From assembly GCA_913060655.1 (NCBI GenBank), contig CAJXTG010000014.1, positions 1 through 38,273 on the forward strand: DNA of 38,273 nt, written 5' to 3'. The DNA is from an uncultured Nitriliruptoraceae bacterium. Lineage in GTDB: Bacteria; Actinomycetota; Nitriliruptoria; Nitriliruptorales; Nitriliruptoraceae. Positions 18,855-26,697 of the stretch are shown piece after piece; positions within the stretch are counted from its first letter, which is position 1; each line of letters begins with the position of its first letter. The position numbers and the translations under genes are program-made. The notes below the pieces were generated by a model, which was not told the origin of the DNA, did not search any database, and worked only from the letters and a program-made list of their open reading frames with translations.

Positions 18855-19165
18855 CGGCCGTCCTCGAGGTCGTCGTCACCCTGGACGTCACGGCTGCGGA
18901 ACGCGAGGGCGAGCAGGAACGCCGTGATGCCGAACGCGATGACGATGGCGGTGAGCGCGAACGCCTGGGGGAGGGGGTCGGCGGCGTCCGCACCGGCACC
19001 CGCGAACGGCACCGCGCGCGTCCCGACACCGCCGGCGGCGATGAGCAGGGTCGTCGCCGCGTGGCCGAGCAGCACGAACCCGAGGGCGATCCGGACGATG
19101 CCGCGCTGCAGGATGAGGTAGGTGCCGCCCGCGGCGAGCACCCCGACGATGACGGCCGCGCTCAT
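18851..19165 (-). CDS. mnhC: Mrp Na+/H+ antiporter subunit C
   Basis: A 104-residue, three-helix subunit homologous to complex I NuoK. It has GGTYLILQRGIVRIALGFVLLGHAATTLLI and the conserved DPLPQAFALTAIVIAFGITAF that defines MnhC. The ATG at 19165 is preceded by GGAGGGGAGG and overlaps the fused A-B stop by four bases. The frame extends upstream over the end of the A-B gene, but the family length and the Shine-Dalgarno site fix the start here. Confidence 0.93.
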   Translation of the reverse strand: MSAAVIVGVLAAGGTYLILQRGIVRIALGFVLLGHAATTLLIAAGGVGTRAVPFAGAGADAADPLPQAFALTAIVIAFGITAFLLALAFRSRDVQGDDDLEDGR

Positions 19166-21960
19166 CGCCTCCCCTCCGGCTCGCCCACCGGGCCGCCGCG
19201 CGCCGACACCGGCGCGTCCTCGGGCAGCCCCTGTCCGAGATGGCGCAGGACGGCGACGACGAGTCCGACGACGACGAGGAACACGCCGACGTCGAACACG
19301 AGGGAGGCGGCGACGGACGTCCCACCGGGGAGCGTGACCTTGCCGCCGGCGAGGAACGCGCCGTCCGCGACGAGGCCGGCGAGTCCGTACCCGCCGGCGA
19401 TGGCGAGTCCGGTCCCGACCATGGGGAGCGTGCGGAACCAGCGGGACTGCCACATCCGCTGGTGGCCGCGGCTGAGGTAGAGGAGCACGACGGCTGCGCC
19501 GGCGGCGAGTCCGCCGATGAAGCCGCCGCCGACGGCGTCGTGGCCGCGTAGCAGCAGCCAGCCGGACGTCAGCAGCAGCGCCGGGGCGAGCACGTCCGTC
19601 ATCACCCGCAGGATCGTGCTCTCGATCGCGCCGTCCCCGCGGAACCCGTCGCCGCCGGCCCGGACCGGCGAGCCCGCGGGCGGGCCGAGCGGCCGGACCG
19701 AGGGGCGGCGCACCAGGGTGTAGATCCCGAGCGCCGCGACGAGCAGGACGGTGACCTCACCGAGCGTGTCCAGCGCCCGGAAGTCGACGAGGATCGTGTT
19801 GACGACGTTGTCCCCGCCGGTGATCGGCTCCGCCTCGGCGAGGAACCGGTCCCCGACGGCACTGCGTCCCCGTCGACCCGTCAGCCGCCAGGTGAGCAGC
19901 GCCGTGCCCGCGCCGACCGTGGCGGCGACCGCGGCCGCTCCCCGGCGGCGCAGCCGCCCGCCGCGGGCGAACGTGTCGGGCAGGCGGCGGAAGACGACGA
20001 CGACGAGCGCGACGGTCAGCGTCTCGACGAGCAACTGGGTCAGGGCGAGGTCCGGTGCCCCGTGGAGGGCGAACCAGCCGGCGACGAGGAACCCGGTGAG
20101 TCCGAGCGCGGCGACGGCGGCGATGCGGCTGCGGGCCTGCACGACGCCGACGACGGCGACGGCGACGAGCCCCACCGTGAGCGTGTCGAGCGGGTCGGAG
20201 GTCGGTGGCGTGCCGGCCGGCTCGACCGTCGCGGTCGCGGTCCACAGGACGGCGGCGAGCACGACGAGGACGGGACCGAGGTAGGCCACGGGTCGGTCGG
20301 AGGTGGCCGAGGCGCGCACCCGTCCCCCCAGCCGGAGCGTGGCCGCGTAGGTGCGGTCGAACGCGTCCTCGCCGGACGGTCCTCGGGTCCCCGCGAGTCG
20401 GCGCTCGATGGCCGGGCCGGCGCGGTGCAGCAGGACGCCGCCGGTGACGATGCCGATGCTGAGCAGGAGCGGGACGGTGATGCCGTGCCACAGGGCGAGC
20501 TTGACGCCGGTGGTGCTGCCGGTGAGCTGCTCGGCGACCACGTCGAGCAGCGGGGTGAGCGTCCCGGACAGCGGTCCGAGCGCCAGCCCGGCCACGGCGA
20601 GCAGCAGCGCCGGCAGCTCGAAGGCGACCGCCGGGCGGTGCGCGGGGGTGCGGACCGGACCGAGGAACGTGCCGGCCACGTAGCGCAGCGAGTACCCGAC
20701 GGTGCCGACGCTCGCGACGACGATGAGCACGAGGCCGGTCGTCGCGAGCCACGGTGTCCCGCCGCCCTTCACGAAGGCGGCGAGGGCCTCCTCCTTCGTG
20801 ACGAAGCCGAGCAGCGGGGGCAGTCCGGCCATCGACAGGGCCGCCAGCGTGCCCGCGGCGGCCGTGAGCGGGAGCTGGCGGCGCAGGCCGCCGAGCCGAC
20901 GCAGGTCGCGCGTCCCCGTCTCATGGTCGACGACCCCGACGGTCATGAACAGCGCCGCCTTGAACAACGCGTGTGCGAGCACGTGCACGGTCGCGATGCC
21001 CAGCGCGAGGGGTGTGCCGAGCCCGGCGAGCGCCGTGAGCAGCCCGAGCTGGCTGACCGTCGAGTACGCCATGAGCCGCTTCAGGTCGTGCTGGACGACC
21101 GCGACCCAGGCTCCGAGCACGGCGGTCGTGCCGCCGACGAGCACGAGGCTCACCTGCCACAGCGCCACCCCGTCGAACACCGGTGCCAGGCGGAGGAGGA
21201 GGTACACGCCGGCCTTGACCATGGTCGCCGCATGCAGGTACGTCGACACGGGCGTCGGGGCGACCATCGCACCGGGCAGCCAGAAGTGGAGGGGGAACTG
21301 GGCGGACTTGGAGCCGGCGGCGAGCAGCACGAGCAGCACGATGGGGACGACGAGCGGGGACGCTGCGACGGCCCCCGCGGCGGCGGCGATGCCCGCGATC
21401 GACGTGGTCCCCGTCGTGAGGGAGAGGAGGACGGCGCCTGCGAGCAGCGCCAGCCCACCGAGGGCGGTGACGAGCAGCGCACGGGTGGCACCGGTGCTGC
21501 CCTTCCCATCGCCGCCGATGAGGAAGAAGCTGGTGATGCTCGTCAGCTCCCAGGCGATGAACAGCAGGATGATGTCGTCGGCGAGGACCACGCCGAGCAT
21601 CGCGCCGGCGAACAGCGTCAGCAGCGCCGCGATGCGCACCGCGGCCGGGTCGGACGCGGCGAAGTACCGCCATGCGTAGACCATGACGAGCGTGCCGATG
21701 CCGGCGACGACGAGCGCGAACGCGAACGCGAGCCCGTCGAGGCGCAGGGCGACGTCGAGGCCGAGCTCGGGCAGCCAGGGGCGTCGGAAGGTCACCACGT
21801 CGCCGTCGAGGACGGCGGGGAGCCGCCCGGCGAGCGTCGCGGTGACCCCGAGGAGCACGGCACCGTCGACGAGGAGCACGGCCCGTCCCAGCCGTCGCCC
21901 GAGCAGGGGCGTCAGGCCCGCCGCGATGATCGGCGCGGCCACCACCAGAGGCAGCAGCAC
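19162..21960 (-). CDS. mnhA: Mrp Na+/H+ antiporter subunits A and B fused
   Basis: A 932-residue fusion and the first gene of the Mrp operon. Residues 1 to about 770 are subunit A, related to NuoL: the proton-channel part has DDIILLFIAWELTSITSFFL, SKSAQFPLHFWLPGAM, PTPVSTYLHAATMVKAGVYLL and GLPPLLGFVTKEE. Further helices include RIAAVAALGLTGFLVAGWF, the MbhD/E-like region. From about residue 775 the subunit B domain begins (ESTILRVMTDVLAPALLL, LLLRGHDAVGGGFIGGL). Such A-B fusions define the six-gene group 2 Mrp systems known from Vibrio and others. The GTG start has GGAGAG upstream, and a minus-strand TACCTT lies 54 bases before it. The complex expels Na+ in exchange for protons. Confidence 0.94.
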   Translation of the reverse strand: MLLPLVVAAPIIAAGLTPLLGRRLGRAVLLVDGAVLLGVTATLAGRLPAVLDGDVVTFRRPWLPELGLDVALRLDGLAFAFALVVAGIGTLVMVYAWRYFAASDPAAVRIAALLTLFAGAMLGVVLADDIILLFIAWELTSITSFFLIGGDGKGSTGATRALLVTALGGLALLAGAVLLSLTTGTTSIAGIAAAAGAVAASPLVVPIVLLVLLAAGSKSAQFPLHFWLPGAMVAPTPVSTYLHAATMVKAGVYLLLRLAPVFDGVALWQVSLVLVGGTTAVLGAWVAVVQHDLKRLMAYSTVSQLGLLTALAGLGTPLALGIATVHVLAHALFKAALFMTVGVVDHETGTRDLRRLGGLRRQLPLTAAAGTLAALSMAGLPPLLGFVTKEEALAAFVKGGGTPWLATTGLVLIVVASVGTVGYSLRYVAGTFLGPVRTPAHRPAVAFELPALLLAVAGLALGPLSGTLTPLLDVVAEQLTGSTTGVKLALWHGITVPLLLSIGIVTGGVLLHRAGPAIERRLAGTRGPSGEDAFDRTYAATLRLGGRVRASATSDRPVAYLGPVLVVLAAVLWTATATVEPAGTPPTSDPLDTLTVGLVAVAVVGVVQARSRIAAVAALGLTGFLVAGWFALHGAPDLALTQLLVETLTVALVVVVFRRLPDTFARGGRLRRRGAAAVAATVGAGTALLTWRLTGRRGRSAVGDRFLAEAEPITGGDNVVNTILVDFRALDTLGEVTVLLVAALGIYTLVRRPSVRPLGPPAGSPVRAGGDGFRGDGAIESTILRVMTDVLAPALLLTSGWLLLRGHDAVGGGFIGGLAAGAAVVLLYLSRGHQRMWQSRWFRTLPMVGTGLAIAGGYGLAGLVADGAFLAGGKVTLPGGTSVAASLVFDVGVFLVVVGLVVAVLRHLGQGLPEDAPVSARGGPVGEPEGRR

Positions 21961-22013
21961 GTCAGGCTCTCCGCGTCGTCGGTGCGCACGACCGCGGTCG
22001 GCGCCGGGGCCGG

Positions 22014-22019
22014 AAGGTA
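22014..22019 (-). promoter_or_regulatory. −10 element of the Mrp operon
   Basis: TACCTT on the minus strand, preceded by GGGC, 54 bases before the GTG start of the fused A-B gene and just after the acetyl-CoA synthetase stop. It suggests that the Mrp operon has its own promoter although it lies in the same direction as acs. Confidence 0.4.
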
Positions 22020-22032
22020 GCCCGCGGGGCCG

Positions 22033-24003
22033 TCAGGACTCGTCGTCGCCCGGGGCCGCCGTGAGGTAGCGGTCCTTGATCGCGTCGACGACGCCGGCGT
22101 CCGCGAGCGTCGTGGTGTCGCCGAGCTGCTTGTCCTCGGCGATGTCGCGCAGCAGCCGCCGCATGATCTTGCCGGAGCGGGTCTTGGGCAGGTCCGCGGT
22201 GAACAGCAGCGACGCCGGCTTCGCGATCGGGGAGATCATCCGGGCGACGTGCTCGCGCAGCTCGGCCGCCAACGCCTCGTCCCCCTCGAACCCGGCGCGG
22301 GGGGTCACGAACGCGGCGATCGCCTGGCCGGTGAGCGGGTCGGCCCGGCCGATGACCGCCGCCTCGGCGACCGACGGGTGGCTGACGAGCGCGGACTCGA
22401 CCTCGGTGGTCGACAGCCGATGCCCCGACACGTTCATGACGTCATCGACGCGTCCGAGCAGCCAGAACGACCCGTCCGCGTCCCGCTTCGCGCCGTCGCC
22501 GGCGAAGTAGCGGCCGGGGAAGCGCGACCAGTAGGTCTCCCGGAAGCGCGCCTCGTCGCCCCAGATGCCGCGCAGCATCGACGGCCACGGCCGGTCGAGC
22601 ACGAGGTAGCCCCCGCCGGGGGCGGGCACCTCCTCACCGCGGTCGTCGACGATGGTCGCCGAGATGCCGGGCAGGGGGGACGTCGCCGACCCGGGCTTCG
22701 TCGTGGTCACCCCGGGGAGCGGCGCGATCATCATCGCGCCCGTCTCCGTCTGCCACCACGTGTCGACCACCGGCGTCCGCCCGCCACCGATGACGTCGCG
22801 GTACCACATCCACGCCTCGGGGTTGATCGGCTCACCGACGCTGCCGAGCACCCGCAGGCTCGAGAGGTCGTGCCCGTCGGGGTGCTCGCGGCCCCACTTC
22901 ATGAACGCACGGATGGCCGTCGGTGCCGTGTAGAGCTGCGTGACGCCGTAGCGGGCGACGAGCTCCCAGAAGCGGTCCTCGCGCGGGAAGTTCGGCGCAC
23001 CCTCGTACATGACCGACGTCGCGCCGTTGGCGAGCGGCCCGTAGACGATGTAGGAGTGGCCGGTGACCCAGCCGATGTCGGCCGCACACCAGTACACGTC
23101 GTGCTCGGGGTCGAGGTCGAACACCGCCCGGTGGGTGAACGACGTCTGCGTGAGGTAGCCGCCCGTCGTGTGCATGATGCCCTTGGGGCGTCCGGTGGTC
23201 CCCGACGTGTAGAGGAGGAACAGCAGGTCCTCGGCGCCCATCTCCTCGGGCTCGCAGACCGCGTCCTGCGCAGGCACCAGGTCGTGCCACCAGACGTCGC
23301 GTCCGTCCCGCATCGTGACGTCGTCACCGGTCCGCCGCACGACGAGCAGCCGTTCGATCGAGGCCGAGCCCTCCACGGCCTCGTCGGCCTGCTCCTTGAG
23401 CGGGAACGTGGCGCCGCGCCGGTGCGCGCCGTCCGCGGTCACCAGCACGCGACACGCGGCGTCGTCGATGCGTTCGCGCAGGGCGTTCGCGCTGAAGCCG
23501 CCGAACACGACCGAGTGCACCGCGCCGATACGGGCGCAGGCCAGCATGGTGACGACGAGCTCGGGCACCATCGGCAGGTAGACGGCGACGCGGTCACCGC
23601 GCTCGACGCCGAGGTCGCGCAGCGCGTTGGCCGCACGGGCGACGTCGTCGCGCAGCTCGGCGTAGGTGATCGTCCGCGTGTCGCCGGGCTCACCCTCCCA
23701 GTGGAACGCGACGCGCTCGCCGTTCCCCGCGGCGACGTGCCGGTCGACGCAGTTCACGCTGGCGTTGAGCGTCCCGTCGGCGAACCAGCGGGCGAAGGGG
23801 GCCTGCCAGTCGAGCACCTCGGCGTCGGAGAACGGCCGCATCCAGTCCAGCCGGCGGGCCTGCTCGGCCCAGAACGCCTCCGGGTCGCGCGCCGCCGCCG
23901 CGTGCAGCGAGCCGTCGACGATGCCGGTGCGCACCGCGGCCGCCGCGACGGGCGGGAACCGTCGTTCCTCCTCGAGCAGTCCCTCGATCGCGTCCCCGGC
24001 CAT
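22033..24003 (-). CDS. acs: Acetyl-CoA synthetase (AMP-forming)
   Basis: Activates acetate to acetyl-CoA through acetyl-AMP. The 656-residue length is exactly that of Acs. Adenylate-forming motifs are all present: YTSGTTGRPKGIMHTTGGYL (P-loop-like A3), WWQTETGAM (A5), YFAGDGAKRDADGSFWLLGR (A7/A8 hinge) and PKTRSGKIMRRLLR, whose lysine is the catalytic residue regulated by acetylation in other bacteria. The N-terminus has the Acs cap (FWAEQARRLDWMRPF). ATG 24003 with a GGGGGAC site fits family length; the frame continues upstream to 24063 without homology. The stop is 72 bases from the Mrp start. Confidence 0.96.
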   Translation of the reverse strand: MAGDAIEGLLEEERRFPPVAAAAVRTGIVDGSLHAAAARDPEAFWAEQARRLDWMRPFSDAEVLDWQAPFARWFADGTLNASVNCVDRHVAAGNGERVAFHWEGEPGDTRTITYAELRDDVARAANALRDLGVERGDRVAVYLPMVPELVVTMLACARIGAVHSVVFGGFSANALRERIDDAACRVLVTADGAHRRGATFPLKEQADEAVEGSASIERLLVVRRTGDDVTMRDGRDVWWHDLVPAQDAVCEPEEMGAEDLLFLLYTSGTTGRPKGIMHTTGGYLTQTSFTHRAVFDLDPEHDVYWCAADIGWVTGHSYIVYGPLANGATSVMYEGAPNFPREDRFWELVARYGVTQLYTAPTAIRAFMKWGREHPDGHDLSSLRVLGSVGEPINPEAWMWYRDVIGGGRTPVVDTWWQTETGAMMIAPLPGVTTTKPGSATSPLPGISATIVDDRGEEVPAPGGGYLVLDRPWPSMLRGIWGDEARFRETYWSRFPGRYFAGDGAKRDADGSFWLLGRVDDVMNVSGHRLSTTEVESALVSHPSVAEAAVIGRADPLTGQAIAAFVTPRAGFEGDEALAAELREHVARMISPIAKPASLLFTADLPKTRSGKIMRRLLRDIAEDKQLGDTTTLADAGVVDAIKDRYLTAAPGDDES

Positions 24004-24044
24004 GGCGTCCCCCGTCCCGATCGTCCGCTGCGCTCCCGGGGCGG

Positions 24045-24050
24045 ATGCTA
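24045..24050 (-). promoter_or_regulatory. −10 element of acs
   Basis: TAGCAT on the minus strand, preceded by GGCC, 41 bases before the ATG of acs. It lies in the 89-base divergent region shared with rsgA. Confidence 0.4.
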
Positions 24051-24092
24051 GGCCAGCGCGCATCCGCCCTGCGGGGGTGGCAGGATGGGCGG

Positions 24093-25106
24093 ATGCCGAA
24101 GATCGACGTCGACGCCCTCGAGGACGAGTGGGACGACGACGTGGCCGTGGGGCCGCGCGGTCGTCCGCTCGCGTCCCCGGCGGCGCGGGCCGCGCGCCGC
24201 CGGCAGCAGCAGGGCCGGGTCGTCGCCGTCGACCGCGGACGCATCCGCGTCGTCCTCGAGGGGGACGGGCCCGAGGACACCCTGGACGCCCGCTACGGCG
24301 GGGCGATGCGCGGACGTCGGGTCGTCGTCGGTGACCGGGTCCGGGTCGCCCCCGCCCGCGGTGACGAGCCGGCCCGGGTCGTCGAGCGCCTGCCGCGGAC
24401 GACGGTGCTGGCGCGGACCGGGGACGACCTCGACGCGCACGAGCGGGTGCTCGTCGCCGACGCCGACGTCGTCGCCGTGGTCGTGGGGGCGGACAACCTC
24501 GCAGCGGGGCTCCGCTTCGCCGACCGGGTCATCGTCGCCGCGACCGCCGGGGGTCTCGGGGTGCTGCTCGTCGTCAACAAGGTCGACGTGGTCGCCACCG
24601 CCGATGCCGACGGGCTCGACGCGGCGGTCGCGCCGTACGGCGGTGCGGTGCAGGAGGTCCTCCGCGTCTCGGCACACACCGGTGAGGGGCTCGACCGGCT
24701 GCGGGAACGGCTCGCCGGGCGCTGGACGGTCCTCACCGGCCACTCCGGCGTCGGGAAGACGTCCCTCACGAACGTGCTCATCCCCGACGCCGAACGTCGC
24801 ACGGGGGAGGTCGGCCCGCGTGGCGGACGCCACACGACGGTCGCGGCCGCCGCGATGCCGCTGCCGGGCGGGGGCTGGCTCGTCGACACGCCGGGCGTGC
24901 GCTCCTTCGGACTCGGGATGCTCGACCGTCGCGGCGTCGCGCTCGGGTTCCCCGAGCTCGCCGGCCTCGCGTGCGCGCTCGACGACTGCCGGCACGCCGG
25001 CGAGCCGGGCTGCGCGCTGCCCGACGCCGACCTGCCCGAGGTGCGTCGTGCCGCGTTCGAACGCCTCGCCGCCGCCGTCGACGGCACGGCGCACGTCGAG
25101 GACTGA
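24093..25106 (+). CDS. rsgA: Small ribosomal subunit biogenesis GTPase RsgA
   Basis: A circularly permuted GTPase that helps late maturation of the 30S subunit. The 337-residue protein has an OB-fold (about 40-105; RVVAVDRGRIRVVLEG), then G4 NKVD from Asn162, G5 SAHTGEGL, G1 TGHSGVGKTSL (P-loop 216-223), G2 near GGRHTT and G3 DTPGVRSFG. That is the permuted G4-G5-G1-G2-G3 order of the YjeQ family. The C-terminal zinc motif is CALDDCRHAGEPGC. ATG 24093 gives the best N-terminus. The sequence CAGGAT lies at 24081-24086, seven bases before the ATG, so a leaderless transcript is possible; there is no strong Shine-Dalgarno site. Confidence 0.93.
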   Translation: MPKIDVDALEDEWDDDVAVGPRGRPLASPAARAARRRQQQGRVVAVDRGRIRVVLEGDGPEDTLDARYGGAMRGRRVVVGDRVRVAPARGDEPARVVERLPRTTVLARTGDDLDAHERVLVADADVVAVVVGADNLAAGLRFADRVIVAATAGGLGVLLVVNKVDVVATADADGLDAAVAPYGGAVQEVLRVSAHTGEGLDRLRERLAGRWTVLTGHSGVGKTSLTNVLIPDAERRTGEVGPRGGRHTTVAAAAMPLPGGGWLVDTPGVRSFGLGMLDRRGVALGFPELAGLACALDDCRHAGEPGCALPDADLPEVRRAAFERLAAAVDGTAHVED

Positions 25107-25149
25107 GCCGGCGGACGGCCGGGACACCGAGGGTCCGGTGCGACACGGC

Positions 25150-25155
25150 TACCCT
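25150..25155 (+). promoter_or_regulatory. −10 element of tRNA-Cys
   Basis: TACCCT preceded by CGGC, 14 bases before the mature 5' end of tRNA-Cys. The segment GTGCGACACGGCTACC resembles GTGCGACGCGCTACC in front of tRNA-Val, which supports both being promoters. Confidence 0.5.
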
Positions 25156-25169
25156 GCCGCCGCCGTCCC

Positions 25170-25240
25170 GGCGGGGTGGCCAAGTGGTAAGGCAGGGGAC
25201 TGCAAATCCCCCATCACGGGTTCGATTCCCGTCCCCGCCT
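25170..25240 (+). tRNA. tRNA-Cys (anticodon GCA)
   Basis: A complete 71-base cloverleaf. The acceptor stem GGCGGGG pairs perfectly with CCCCGCC (25233-25239). The anticodon stem GGGGA/TCCCC encloses CTGCAAA with anticodon GCA at 25202-25204, and the T arm ACGGG-TTCGATT-CCCGT is perfect. The discriminator base is T (25240), the strong identity mark of tRNA-Cys. CCA is not encoded, so it is added after transcription. Confidence 0.97.
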
Positions 25241-25276
25241 CTCGCCCCCGTGGACTGCGGCGCCGACACCCGAGGT

Positions 25277-25303
25277 CGCGCCGGTCCGATCGCAACCGGC
25301 GCG
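25277..25303. promoter_or_regulatory. Inverted repeat upstream of livH
   Basis: CGCGCCGGT (25277-25285) and ACCGGCGCG (25295-25303) form a perfect 9-bp inverted repeat with a 9-base spacer. It lies just upstream of the −35/−10 of the liv operon and 37 bases after tRNA-Cys. It may be an operator or activator site for the liv promoter, or the tRNA terminator; no T-run follows, which favours a protein-binding site. Confidence 0.4.
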
Positions 25304-25312
25304 TGCGGGTGG

Positions 25313-25341
25313 ATGACGCCACCGCGGGGAACGCCTAGGCT
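25313..25341 (+). promoter_or_regulatory. Promoter of the liv operon
   Basis: A −35-like ATGACG (25313-25318; four of six bases of TTGACA) and −10 TAGGCT (25336-25341) are separated by 17 bases. The core ACGCCTAGGCTCGCCG (25331-25346) differs by one base from the core in front of the AraC-type regulator gene (32334-32349). The start codon is 49 bases downstream of the −10. Confidence 0.55.
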
Positions 25342-25389
25342 CGCCGCGCACTGCGCAGGACGACTCGGGAGCGTCGAGGGGGCGAGCTG

Positions 25390-26697
25390 GTGGTCTCCTC
25401 CCTCGTGCGCGCCCGTCGTGGTCCGCAGCTGCGGCGCGTCGCGGCCGTCGTCCTGACGGCCATCGCGGTCGGGTCCGTCGCCGCCCTCACGGCCGGACCG
25501 GCCGTGGCCCAGTCGGCGACGGAGACGGTCTCCGGCCGGCTCGCGTTCGAGGGCGAGGGCGTCGAGGGCGTGCGGGTCGTCGTGGAGTCGACCGACGACG
25601 GGGCGGTGCTCGAGGCCGTGAGCGGGCCGGACGGGTCGTGGCTCGTCGAGCTGCCCGGTCCGGGCGCCTACCGCATCGAGCTGGACGCCTCGACCCTCCC
25701 TGAGGGGGTGGGGCTGCGCGACCCGGACAACCCGGCCCGCGAGGTGCGGGTGTTCGAGAACTCGACCTCGGCGGTCGTGTTCGCCCTCGGCGAGCCGCAG
25801 GTGCAGACGTCCGACACGCCACGACGCCTGCTGCAGAGCTCCGTGAACGGGTTGAAGTTCGGCCTGATCATCGCGATGACCGCGATCGGCCTCTCGCTCA
25901 TCTTCGGGACGACCGGGCTCGTGAACTTCGCCCACGGCGACCTCGTCACCGTCGGCGCGTTCCTCGCCTACTTCCTCAACGTGACGCTCGGCCTGCCCCT
26001 GCTCATCGCCGCGCCGCTGGCGATCGCCGCCGGGGGTGCGCTGGCGGGCGGGCTCGACCGTCAGGTCTGGCGTCCCCTCAGGGCCCAGCGGACCGGGCTC
26101 ATCGCCATGCTCGTCGTGTCCATCGGGCTCTCGTTCGTGCTGCGGCACGTCGTGCTGCTGTTCTTCGGCGGGAGCCGGCAGTCCTACACCGACTTCGGCC
26201 TGCAGACGGCGCTCGAGTTCGGCCTCGTGCGCGTGCAGCCGGTCGAGCTGTGGGTCATGGGCCTGTCGGTCGCCGCCCTCGTGGCCGTCGGCCTCATGCT
26301 GAACCGGACGAAGCTCGGCACGTCCATGCGGGCCGTCGCCGACAACCGTGACCTCGCCGAGTCGTCCGGCATCGACGTCCAGCGCGTCATCCTCGCGGTG
26401 TGGGTCCTCGGGGGCGGGCTCACCGCCGCCGGAGGGATCTTCCTCGGGCTCATCGAGTCGGTCGACTACCTGATGGGCTTCCGACTCCTCCTGCTGATGT
26501 TCGCCGGCGTCATCCTCGGCGGCCTCGGCTCCGCCTACGGGGCGATGGTCGGTGGCGTGATCGTCGGCTTCGTGAGCGAGTTCAGCACCGTGTGGTTCTC
26601 CAGCCAGATCAAGTACGTGTGGGCGCTGCTGGTGCTGATCGTCATCCTCCTCGTGCGGCCGCAGGGCATCCTCGGCCGGAGGGAGCGGTTCGGATGA
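25390..26697 (+). CDS. livH: Branched-chain amino acid ABC transporter permease LivH with secreted N-terminal beta-domain
   Basis: One of two membrane permeases of a HAAT-type (Liv) amino-acid importer, 435 residues. The permease proper starts near residue 150 and shows the LivH core GLIIAMTAIGLSLIFGTTGLVNFAHGD and the AVADNRDLAESSGIDVQRV cytoplasmic loop. Unlike the short E. coli LivH, it begins with a signal peptide (basic start, hydrophobic core, AVA|Q near residue 40). Then comes a beta-sandwich-like domain (about 45-135: VSGRLAFEGEGVEGVRVVV, GPDGSWLVELPGPGAYRIEL) resembling carboxypeptidase regulatory-like folds, placed outside the membrane. It may dock the binding protein. The GTG start at 25390 has GAGGGGG upstream. 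It overlaps livM by ATGA. Confidence 0.92.
   Translation: MVSSLVRARRGPQLRRVAAVVLTAIAVGSVAALTAGPAVAQSATETVSGRLAFEGEGVEGVRVVVESTDDGAVLEAVSGPDGSWLVELPGPGAYRIELDASTLPEGVGLRDPDNPAREVRVFENSTSAVVFALGEPQVQTSDTPRRLLQSSVNGLKFGLIIAMTAIGLSLIFGTTGLVNFAHGDLVTVGAFLAYFLNVTLGLPLLIAAPLAIAAGGALAGGLDRQVWRPLRAQRTGLIAMLVVSIGLSFVLRHVVLLFFGGSRQSYTDFGLQTALEFGLVRVQPVELWVMGLSVAALVAVGLMLNRTKLGTSMRAVADNRDLAESSGIDVQRVILAVWVLGGGLTAAGGIFLGLIESVDYLMGFRLLLLMFAGVILGGLGSAYGAMVGGVIVGFVSEFSTVWFSSQIKYVWALLVLIVILLVRPQGILGRRERFG

Noticed and set aside
20062-22020. Long acidic/basic plus-strand frame opposite the fused Mrp A-B gene
   Set aside because: It is the antisense shadow of a membrane-protein gene; the Asp/Glu/Arg-rich low-complexity product has no family resemblance.
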